This document shows, piece by piece, positions 53,850-60,923 of a DNA stretch of 64,000 nt. Numbering within the stretch: position 1 is the first letter of the stretch; each line of letters opens with the position of its first letter. Where the stretch lies: the NCBI GenBank assembly GCA_028280445.1, contig JANQLU010000008.1, positions 62,001 to 126,000 on the forward strand, given 5' to 3'. The position numbers and the translations under genes were made by a program. The DNA is from Pirellulaceae bacterium. GTDB taxonomy: Bacteria; Planctomycetota; Planctomycetia; Pirellulales; Pirellulaceae. The notes under the pieces were generated by a model. That model was not told the DNA's origin, did not search any database, and was given only the letters and a program-made list of their open reading frames with translations.

Positions 53850-55451
53850 TTATTTGTTTTTGCGATATTTATTTTGCCAGGCGGCTGGCATCGGTTTGAC
53901 ATTGGTGTTGTCGTCGTATTGTTTGCGGATTTTTTCCAAGATCTTTTTTTGCTTCGCGATGATTTCAGCGTACTTGGGATTGGAGTATTGGTTGTGTTGT
54001 TCGTCGGGGTCTGATTTTAGATCGTAGAATTCCCATTCGTCCATCTGATAAAAACGAATTAGTTTATATTGATGGCCGCGGACTCCATAATGTCGGGCAA
54101 CACGATGAATTGCGGGGAAACCGTAGTAGTGGTAGTACAATTCCGAGCGCCAACCTTCCGGTGTTTTTCCACGCAAGAGCGGGACTAGCGAACGGCCTTG
54201 CATGTCATCCGGAATTTTCGCGCCGGCCATTTCCAGAAATGTTTCTGCATAATCCAGGTTCTGGACGAGATCTTTCTTGATCGAACCGGGTTTGGTGATT
54301 CCGGGCCATTTGACGATCAGCGGCATTTTCATTGACTCGTCGTACATCCACCGTTTGTCAAACCAGCCATGATCACCGAGATAAAACCCTTGATCCGATG
54401 AATAGATCACGATCGTATTTTTATCGAGTCCACTGTCTTTGAGATATTTCATCAGTGCGCCGACACTTTCGTCGACGCCAGCGATGCAGCGCAAATAGTT
54501 TTTGATGTAACGTTGGTATTTAGCGCGAACTAACGCTTTACCGGTTAATTTGGCATCGGCGAATTTTTTGTTTTCGGCGGCAAACGCAGCGTTCCATTTT
54601 TCCAGCTGTTGTTTGGTCATCACCTGTTTGTTGCGGTAGCCGCTGCTATCGATGGCGAGTCCGGCGTTGGGGTCCCAGTCTTTAGGCGGATCAAAAAACA
54701 GGTCGTAGACGTTGTTCATGTGTCGGTCGATTTCCATTTGTTGATTGCGCGCGGGGCTGGCATTGTCGGCCCAATCGTCAAACAAGGTTTTCGGCTCTGG
54801 CATTTCTCGGTCTTTGTATAGTTTCAGATGGCGCAATGCCGGCATCCAACATCGATGAGGCGCTTTGTGTTGGCACATCAGCACGAATGGTTGGTCACCG
54901 TGCCCGTTTTTTTTGAGCCAGTCAACGGCGAGTTTGGTGACGATGTCAGTGCAATGGCCTTGGACCGTGCGACGTTTGCCATCGCGGATCAAGACCGGAT
55001 TGTAGTAACGTCCTTGCCCCGGCAGGACATCCCAATAGTCGAATCCTTGAGGGGCGCTGGTCAAATGCCATTTACCGATCAGCGCGGTTTGATAGCCAGC
55101 TTTTTGGAGCAGTTTTGGAAAGGTTTGCTGGTCGCCGTCAAAGCGGTTTCCGTTCATCATGAAGCCGTTTTTGTGGCTGTGTTTGCCGGTCAGAATCACA
55201 GCGCGACTCGGTCCGCATATTGAGTTGGTGCAGAAACTGTTTTGAAACAGCATTCCTTGTTTCGCAAGTCGGTCGATATTTGGAGTTGGATTGACGCCCT
55301 TGAGCCAACCGTCGTATGCCCCAATCGCGTGTGGCGCATGATCGTCTGAAAAAATGAACAGGATGTTCGGCCGCTGCTGCGAATAGCCCAAGGTACAGCA
55401 AGTTGTGAGCAGCCATACAAATGGCAAAAATTGACGAATGATCCGCGTCAT
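53850..55451 (-). CDS. Secreted type I sulfatase
   Basis: 533 residues from ATG 55451, with GGAG 7 bases upstream; an earlier in-frame ATG (55499) would precede the signal peptide. Signal peptide ends near CCTLGYSQ. Sulfatase motifs: PNILFIFSDDHAPHAIG (metal-binding DD), CGPSRAVILTGK with the cysteine that is converted to formylglycine (C-x-P-S-R), LIGKWHL and VIYSSDQGFYLGDHGWFDKR. All active-site positions are kept. Arylsulfatase/choline-sulfatase-like, of the group used for sulfated polysaccharides by marine planctomycetes. First gene of a three-gene run. No maturase gene is adjacent. Confidence 0.95.
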   Translation of the reverse strand: MTRIIRQFLPFVWLLTTCCTLGYSQQRPNILFIFSDDHAPHAIGAYDGWLKGVNPTPNIDRLAKQGMLFQNSFCTNSICGPSRAVILTGKHSHKNGFMMNGNRFDGDQQTFPKLLQKAGYQTALIGKWHLTSAPQGFDYWDVLPGQGRYYNPVLIRDGKRRTVQGHCTDIVTKLAVDWLKKNGHGDQPFVLMCQHKAPHRCWMPALRHLKLYKDREMPEPKTLFDDWADNASPARNQQMEIDRHMNNVYDLFFDPPKDWDPNAGLAIDSSGYRNKQVMTKQQLEKWNAAFAAENKKFADAKLTGKALVRAKYQRYIKNYLRCIAGVDESVGALMKYLKDSGLDKNTIVIYSSDQGFYLGDHGWFDKRWMYDESMKMPLIVKWPGITKPGSIKKDLVQNLDYAETFLEMAGAKIPDDMQGRSLVPLLRGKTPEGWRSELYYHYYGFPAIHRVARHYGVRGHQYKLIRFYQMDEWEFYDLKSDPDEQHNQYSNPKYAEIIAKQKKILEKIRKQYDDNTNVKPMPAAWQNKYRKNK

Positions 55452-55618
55452 TGAAACACTCCGGCAAACTTTCGGTGTCTGTTTGTCGCTAAAACGCATA
55501 TTTTAACTCAAATCCGACCTAATCGGCACCAAACGTTTTACGAATTACACTGCGCGGGTTGCGACCTGTTTCTGAACCGATCACGATAGTAGATAGTCAA
55601 TCTGTACGAGAGGTCACT

Positions 55619-58042
55619 ATGGTTCGCGCGGCGATTATTTTGTGTTGTTGTTCGTTATTCGTATTCAACACGAGTTCTGCTTATTCGCAAGAGAAATCGA
55701 AACCCAAAACTGAAGAATCGAAACCCAAAGCTGAAGAGAAAAAGGATCTGGTCGATGAGATTCTGGCCGGCCATTCTTACCACGGCGATGCATTTAACGA
55801 AGGGCCGCGGCAAAAAGCTTACTTGATGGGCGGGACAGGCAATGTATCGTTCCCGGTTACGACTCAATCCAAATTGGCTCAGGCGTTTATCAATCAAGGC
55901 ATTGGCCAGCTGCACGGGTTCTGGGAACTCGAAGCGGAGCGTTCGTTTCGTCATGCGGCTGCACTGGACGACAAGTGCGCGATGGCTTTTTGGGGTGCAG
56001 CACTGGCCTGTGTTCGTAATCGTGAGCGCGCTCGAGGGTTTATTGCCAAAGCGGTCAAGCTCAAAGACAAGGTGACCAAGCGCGAGCAGATGTATATCGA
56101 TGCGTTGAACAAGTATTTGAAAAGATCATTAGAGGAAAAAGAGAAAAAATCGGACACGACCGACACGAAACGAAAACGTTCGCGCGAATATTTGAAAAAC
56201 CTCGAATCGATTGTGATGGCTTTTCCAAACGACTTGGAAGCAAAAGCTTTCGTCGCGCATCGTATTTGGCAAAATGCGCGTGAAGGCGTTCCCATCGCGA
56301 GCTACCTGGCCACCGATGCGTTGCTGAAAGACATTTATGAGAAACAACCGCTGCATCCAGCGCACCATTATTCGATTCATTTGTGGGATTATCGCAAACC
56401 GGAAAACGCGCTGCGTTCGGCGGCTCATTGCGGACCGGCGGCGCCCTCCATCGCTCACATGTGGCATATGCCGGGTCATATTTATTCGCGTCTCAAACGT
56501 TACGAAGATGCTGTTTATCAACAGGAGGCTTCGGCTCGAGTCGACCATGCGCACATGATTCGCGATCAAGTCATGCCCGACGAGATCTTTAATTTTGCTC
56601 ATAATAATGAATGGTTGATTCGCAACCTGGTATTTATTGGTCGTGTCCACGATGCCGTCAGTTTGGCCAAAAATATGATCGAATTGCCTCAGCACCCGCG
56701 CTATAACACGCTCGAAAAACGAAGCGGCAGCGCCGCGTACGGGCGTCGACGATTGCTACAGGCACTGCGCGAATACGAGTTGTACGAACAGTCGATTGCG
56801 CTTTGCCAAAGTCCGTACCTCGCGATCAACGGAAATGCCGTCGAGGCTAACAAGACGATGCGTTTGTTGGCTTGCAGTGCTGTGATGAAAAATGATCAAC
56901 GAACTGTTAATAGATGTGTTGAGAAGGTTAAACGACAGATTGCTGGTCGCGAAAAATTGATCGAACGTAGCCAAAAACAAGTTGATGAGTTGCAGAAAAA
57001 GCTGAAAGCGGCCAATGCCAAAAAACAAAAGACCGATGATTTGAAGGCGGAACTCAAGGAAGTGAAATCGAAACTTTCTAAAGCGAAACGCCTCAAAACT
57101 CAACTTGAAAAAACGCAGCAAGCGATCGACGGGTATCGTGCCCTGGTCGCCAAAAAATACAAAGACGCTTTGGCACAATTGCGAAAAACGGGCGGTGAAG
57201 ACGCATGCTGGATGGCCGAAATTGAATTCCTGGCCGCCAAAGATGATGCGGAACGGAAAAAGGCATTGGCGAATTTGGAAAAACAAGTCAAGCGTCGAAA
57301 CAACCAGGTTTTGCCGCTGGCGCGACAGATTTTCGCATTGTACAAAGCAGGGAAAAAATCGGAGGCCAAGGCGGCATTTAAGAAATTGCGAGAAACGTCG
57401 ACATCGATCGATTTGGATATTCCCGTTTTCAATCGTCTCGAGCCGATCGCGGTTGAGTTTGGCTACGGCAAAAAATGGCTAGGTGAACCTGTGATTGCCG
57501 CGGACACCGGTTTTCGTCCAAAACTCGATTCACTGGGGCCATTTCGTTGGACTCCTCCCACAGCGCCAGAGTGGGCTCTGAAAGATAACGGCGGAAAGGT
57601 CTATAGCAGTAAAGATTATCGCGGACGACCTTACATCATGATTTTCTATCTGGGTGGAAGTTGTGTTCACTGTGCGGAACAGTTGGCCGCGTTCTCACCC
57701 CGGCTAAAAGATTTTCAGGATACGGGAATCGACATCATTGCGGTCAGCATCGACAACACGAAAGGATTGATTGAATCGGTCAATGACAACAGTGTCGAAA
57801 TGAAGATCCCGCTAATTCCAAACGAAGATTTGTCTGTGTTCAAAAAATTCCGCGTCTACGACGATTTCGAAAAACTGCCACTTCACGGCACGTTTTTGAT
57901 TGATGGCAAAGGCAAAGTTCGTTGGCAGGACATAAGCTATGAGCCATTCATGGATCACAATTTCCTGTTGATCGAATCCAAACGTTTACTGGATCAAGAC
58001 AAGCTCAACCAGTCGACGATTCTGTCAAAGATCAAACCTTAA
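55619..58042 (+). CDS. Secreted TPR protein with C-terminal redoxin (AhpC/TSA-like) domain
   Basis: 807 residues from ATG 55619 (GAGAGGT just upstream). A signal peptide (ending SSAYSQ) is followed by a short KPKTEESKPKAEEKK tract. TPR-like helices span about 75-440 (INQGIGQLHGFWELEAERSFRHAA in pieces; WGAALACVRNRERARG). A coiled coil lies at about 445-520 (DELQKKLKAANAKKQKTD). The C-terminal 170 residues are a thioredoxin-fold redoxin: YRGRPYIMIFYLGGSCVHCAEQL, with C-x2-C, then DIIAVSIDN and LHGTFLIDGKGKVRW. It is probably periplasmic, thiol-disulfide or peroxide related. Divergent from the sulfatase gene, with 167 bases between. Confidence 0.88.
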   Translation: MVRAAIILCCCSLFVFNTSSAYSQEKSKPKTEESKPKAEEKKDLVDEILAGHSYHGDAFNEGPRQKAYLMGGTGNVSFPVTTQSKLAQAFINQGIGQLHGFWELEAERSFRHAAALDDKCAMAFWGAALACVRNRERARGFIAKAVKLKDKVTKREQMYIDALNKYLKRSLEEKEKKSDTTDTKRKRSREYLKNLESIVMAFPNDLEAKAFVAHRIWQNAREGVPIASYLATDALLKDIYEKQPLHPAHHYSIHLWDYRKPENALRSAAHCGPAAPSIAHMWHMPGHIYSRLKRYEDAVYQQEASARVDHAHMIRDQVMPDEIFNFAHNNEWLIRNLVFIGRVHDAVSLAKNMIELPQHPRYNTLEKRSGSAAYGRRRLLQALREYELYEQSIALCQSPYLAINGNAVEANKTMRLLACSAVMKNDQRTVNRCVEKVKRQIAGREKLIERSQKQVDELQKKLKAANAKKQKTDDLKAELKEVKSKLSKAKRLKTQLEKTQQAIDGYRALVAKKYKDALAQLRKTGGEDACWMAEIEFLAAKDDAERKKALANLEKQVKRRNNQVLPLARQIFALYKAGKKSEAKAAFKKLRETSTSIDLDIPVFNRLEPIAVEFGYGKKWLGEPVIAADTGFRPKLDSLGPFRWTPPTAPEWALKDNGGKVYSSKDYRGRPYIMIFYLGGSCVHCAEQLAAFSPRLKDFQDTGIDIIAVSIDNTKGLIESVNDNSVEMKIPLIPNEDLSVFKKFRVYDDFEKLPLHGTFLIDGKGKVRWQDISYEPFMDHNFLLIESKRLLDQDKLNQSTILSKIKP

Positions 58043-58271
58043 GCCGAACATGGGCGTAGAGTGGTGAGGAACCAGAAGCATCTCAAAACACGTCCCTCGC
58101 AGGCTAGGATTTTGCATTAACCAAAAATCGCAAGTGCGAAACGTGAGTGAGGGACTATGTTTCACCGCACATCAGCGTCGTGTGGTCCCTCGCTCACGCT
58201 TCGGGTTGTGATTAAAGCTGCAACACTTAATCTAAACTCGGCATAATTTGTAAGGATCGGGCTCGTTTGAT
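58043..58271. repeat. Intergenic region with family 2 repeat
   Basis: 58128-58215 is an inverted repeat (AACGTGAGTGAGGGACTATG ... GTCCCTCGCTCACGCTTCGG) with a 28-base loop. An additional half element CACGTCCCTCGCAGGCTAGG lies at 58089-58108. The rest has no visible signal for the following gene apart from a weak GGATCGGG. Confidence 0.8.
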
Positions 58272-59138
58272 ATGCAATTAATATTGTGGGTCCTGCTCAG
58301 CGCCGCAGCATTTGTCTTGGTGCAATACGTCTATGTCGTTTCGCAAGCTTGTATTGGCCGTTGGAACGGCATCAAGGTGGACGAAGTATCGATTGGTTAT
58401 GATCTGGGATTCTTGCCTCAGTTTCGCTGGCGGGGAAAGAATTGGGATTGGAAAATTGGTTTGTTATTGGTGGGTAGCCACACCAAATTCCGGAATGAGT
58501 ATACCGACGACGAAAAGCTCGCGCTGGGAATTTCAAACGACGACGAGCGGGCTCCGAAATTCCCTCCTGATTCTTTCAACCACGCTTCGTTTTTGACAAA
58601 GAGTTCTATTTTTCTGATCGGTCCATTTTCCTCGCTGTTCATTGGCGTCGTGTGTTTGGTAATCCCCGTCGTTGTAGGCTCGAACAAGGTTCGTGTTTCG
58701 ACGCCACAAAGCAGCACGATTCAGCCGGTGGCGGTTGGAGGTATCGAAGTTACGAAAGATCAATCTGATTGGTCGGGGCAATTTGAGTTTTGCTCGACGA
58801 TTCTGAGCAAATGTTTTTTGAAGTATTTTTTGTTTTTTCCGCTGGAAGGTTGGGGCGGACTGATTGGTGCATTGATCACGAGCGGGGCCGCGGGAAGTGA
58901 ATCGTACAGTTTTTGGTTGACCTGTATCGGAGTGATTTGTTTGTACAATTTTGTCTCGAATTTGTTGCCGATTCCGATATTAAATGGCGGGCATTTTTTG
59001 TTTCATCTTTGGGAGCACATGACCGGCCAAAAGATTGCTGAAAAAGTTTCGATCACGCTGACCATGATCGGATTGATTTTCATGCTCGTTGTATATGTCA
59101 GGATTTTTGTAGCTGATATTATCTGGTTGTTGAGTTAG
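58272..59138 (+). CDS. Degenerate M50 site-2-protease-like membrane protein
   Basis: 288 residues with four to five membrane spans. The layout follows M50 metalloproteases: an N-terminal span followed by RWNGIKVDEVSIGYDLGFLP (matching the LAARLLGVKVDEFSIGFG region of active enzymes) and a late NLLPIPILNGGHFLFHLWE (matching LPIPPLDGGH). The zinc-binding HExxH that should precede the GIKVDE region is replaced by VSQACIG, and the Asp of LDG is replaced by Asn (LNGG). Both metal-ligand sites are therefore missing. It may be a pseudoprotease acting as a chaperone or inhibitor in the membrane. No partner is visible in the neighbourhood, and the ribosome-binding site is weak. Confidence 0.78.
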   Translation: MQLILWVLLSAAAFVLVQYVYVVSQACIGRWNGIKVDEVSIGYDLGFLPQFRWRGKNWDWKIGLLLVGSHTKFRNEYTDDEKLALGISNDDERAPKFPPDSFNHASFLTKSSIFLIGPFSSLFIGVVCLVIPVVVGSNKVRVSTPQSSTIQPVAVGGIEVTKDQSDWSGQFEFCSTILSKCFLKYFLFFPLEGWGGLIGALITSGAAGSESYSFWLTCIGVICLYNFVSNLLPIPILNGGHFLFHLWEHMTGQKIAEKVSITLTMIGLIFMLVVYVRIFVADIIWLLS

Positions 59139-59156
59139 CAAAAGAGTTTCATCTGG

Positions 59157-59327
59157 GAGGGCGAGGCTCCTGCCGAGCCGCGGGCAAAGCCATCCGTGAG
59201 CGGGAAGGCGCTAGCCGCCGGTTTGTTAGCACTTCATACCGGCGGCTAGCGCCTTGCCGCTCACAGGATTATCTCGAGGGAGACGATATGACATACCGGT
59301 GGCTCGGCAGGAGCCTCGCCCTCCCGA
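59157..59327. repeat. Family 1 dispersed repeat
   Basis: GGGAGGGCGAGGCTCCTGCC plus GAGCCG, then CGGGAAGGCGCTAGCCGCCG, the complement CCGGCGGCTAGCGCCTTGCC, CTCACAGGAT, and GGCTCGGCAGGAGCCTCGCC plus CTCCC. The clearest copy in the window: outer arms and inner arms each pair. Confidence 0.88.
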
Positions 59328-59371
59328 AAAACGAATCGAATAGCGAATCGAATAACGAATTGAAATACGGC

Positions 59372-59482
59372 CTAGGCGCTGAGCAGTTTGAAGAGAATTC
59401 CGAGGACGACGGTTATCGTGACTGATGTGAGGAGGCCGAGACCGATGCGGAGAGAGTCATGCGTGCGCGGTTTTGTTTTCAT
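59372..59482 (-). CDS. Possible 36-residue single-span membrane peptide
   Basis: An ATG at 59482 opens a 36-codon frame ending in TAG at 59372. The product begins MKTKPRTHDSLRIGLGL and continues with a hydrophobic stretch LLTSVTITVVLGILFKLLSA: a basic N-terminus then one membrane span, as in many bacterial small membrane proteins. There is no Shine-Dalgarno, and it sits in a repeat-rich gap, so it may be chance. No homology can be judged by eye. Confidence 0.4.
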   Translation of the reverse strand: MKTKPRTHDSLRIGLGLLTSVTITVVLGILFKLLSA

Positions 59483-59807
59483 GTTTTCGAATCAGATGGT
59501 GAAGAGATAAATTGCTCCTATTTAGTAGATGTCGAGTTCGTGTCTGTTCTGGACGAGATAAATGAAAAAAAGAGCAATTTTGTTTCAATTTGCTGTCTGA
59601 GCAGTGAAAAGACTGGGTTGCAAGCGATTAATTGATGTGGTGCCAAGAACACTGGCAGAGCCAGTGGCACTCAAACAAAATCTTAACCCGAAGCGTGAGC
59701 GAGGGACCGTGTTCCACATATATCGGCATGCTTTATGGTCCCTCGCTCACGCTTCGGGTTAAGATTTTTCTCACCAACACTTAATCAACCACGACCAAAC
59801 TGGCGGA
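59483..59807. repeat. Intergenic region with family 3 and family 2 repeats
   Basis: 59648-59670 holds ACACTGGCAGAGCCAGTGGC. 59681-59766 is the best family 2 copy: TCTTAACCCGAAGCGTGAGC then GAGGGACC, a 33-base loop, and GGTCCCTCGCTCACGCTTCG then GGTTAAGA, an almost perfect 28-bp stem. It follows the stop of the minus-strand gene and precedes nothing else. Confidence 0.85.
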
Positions 59808-60923
59808 TTATTTTTGGTCGGTGGTGTCGGGGCTCACGTAGATTTTTGCCAGTTCGAGCATTAGCGGTTCGAGTTTGGCGTAATAGTCGTCTTCGGTGTG
59901 TTGCGGTTTTTGAGCGCGAAGTTGTTCGATTTGCAACTCTAATTCGTTGCGTTTTTTGATGGCTTCGGCAGACAGTTTGGAGTCCCGTTGGTTGGGAATC
60001 AAAAATACCTGATTGGCACGAAAACCATCGGGCAAAATTTTAGGGTCCTTCGCTTTTTTAGTGACACGGACTCCGGTGAACCAATCCGCAGGTGTTCCAA
60101 CACTATCTCCATTGTCGTCCAACAGTGCGTGTTCGGTCGCCAGTTGAGATTTTGATTTGTAAAACTCGGCAGTTCGTTTGGATGCGGCGAGGAAAACTTC
60201 CAGCAGCGAAATACCGCCATCTTTGTCGAGGTCGATGGACTGGTCGGTGATGGCGCTGGAGAAATATTCGCCGAACCGGGAAAAATTGTATTGGTATGCG
60301 CTTTTGGTCGACGTGATGATGATTCGCTGGGGCGCCGAAAGTTTGTTGACAAAAATCCCGCTGGTCGAGGCGCAGTTGACGATAACGGTTTTGGTTTTGA
60401 TTTCATTCAACCAGTCATTCATTTGCGCGGCCGTGCAATCGGGACCGCGAAGATTCAGTTTTGCGGAAGTTCCGTCAAAGGTCCCGTGTCCAATCATGAC
60501 AACCCAAAGTTCGGCCGGCGGTGATTTGGCAATTTTTTGAAGTGTCTGCTGAATCTGTTTTCGATCATCGGTGTCGGTTTCAGTTTTGCCGATGCCGATG
60601 GTTGTAATCGGAGTTTTATGATCGTTGGCGTGTTTTTGAAAACGTTTGGCCCATTTTTCAAACAACTCGCCATATTTTTTTTCGCCGGGTGCACCGACGA
60701 TCAGAACGATGTGTTTATTTTCGTCGGCTGAGGTTGGCGTCGGGCTGAACAAGTGAAACAGGAAAGTTGCTAAGAGGATTAACAGGATTGGGTGACAGAC
60801 GGAATTCAGCCAATCATAGCCCAGCGCGTGAGTGAGGGACCGGAGTTGGCGCGAATGTGTGGCAGAACGTGGTCCCTCACTTACGTTTCGGGTTGCGATT
60901 TTTGATTCGGTGAAATGGATCAT
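59808..60923 (-). CDS. Clan CD cysteine-protease-like (caspase/legumain-like) secreted or anchored protein with EF-hand motif
   Basis: 371 residues from ATG 60923, which overlaps the TGA of the upstream gene (ATGA). Residues 8-37 are encoded by a family 2 repeat; a hydrophobic signal or anchor follows (PILLILLATFLFHLF, 45-59), then mature SADENKH. The domain from 70 to 290 has the clan CD order: KHIVLIVGAPG, LWVVMIGHGTFDG with H146, and KTVIVNCASTSGIFV with C184, after predicted beta-strands. An EF-hand-like loop, DLDKDGGISLLE, begins at 231. A coiled segment ends the protein (about 330-355). Active Cys-His dyad chemistry is predicted from motif order alone. Its operon partner is the vWA membrane protein. 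Confidence 0.75.
   Translation of the reverse strand: MIHFTESKIATRNVSEGPRSATHSRQLRSLTHALGYDWLNSVCHPILLILLATFLFHLFSPTPTSADENKHIVLIVGAPGEKKYGELFEKWAKRFQKHANDHKTPITTIGIGKTETDTDDRKQIQQTLQKIAKSPPAELWVVMIGHGTFDGTSAKLNLRGPDCTAAQMNDWLNEIKTKTVIVNCASTSGIFVNKLSAPQRIIITSTKSAYQYNFSRFGEYFSSAITDQSIDLDKDGGISLLEVFLAASKRTAEFYKSKSQLATEHALLDDNGDSVGTPADWFTGVRVTKKAKDPKILPDGFRANQVFLIPNQRDSKLSAEAIKKRNELELQIEQLRAQKPQHTEDDYYAKLEPLMLELAKIYVSPDTTDQK
60817..60901. repeat. Family 2 repeat lying inside a coding region
   Basis: An inverted repeat (GTGAGTGAGGGACCGGAGTT ... GTGGTCCCTCACTTACGTTTCGG) overlapping codons 8-37 of the 59808-60923 gene. Read on the minus strand it encodes ATRNVSEGPRSATH and RSLTHALGYD. Confidence 0.85.
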
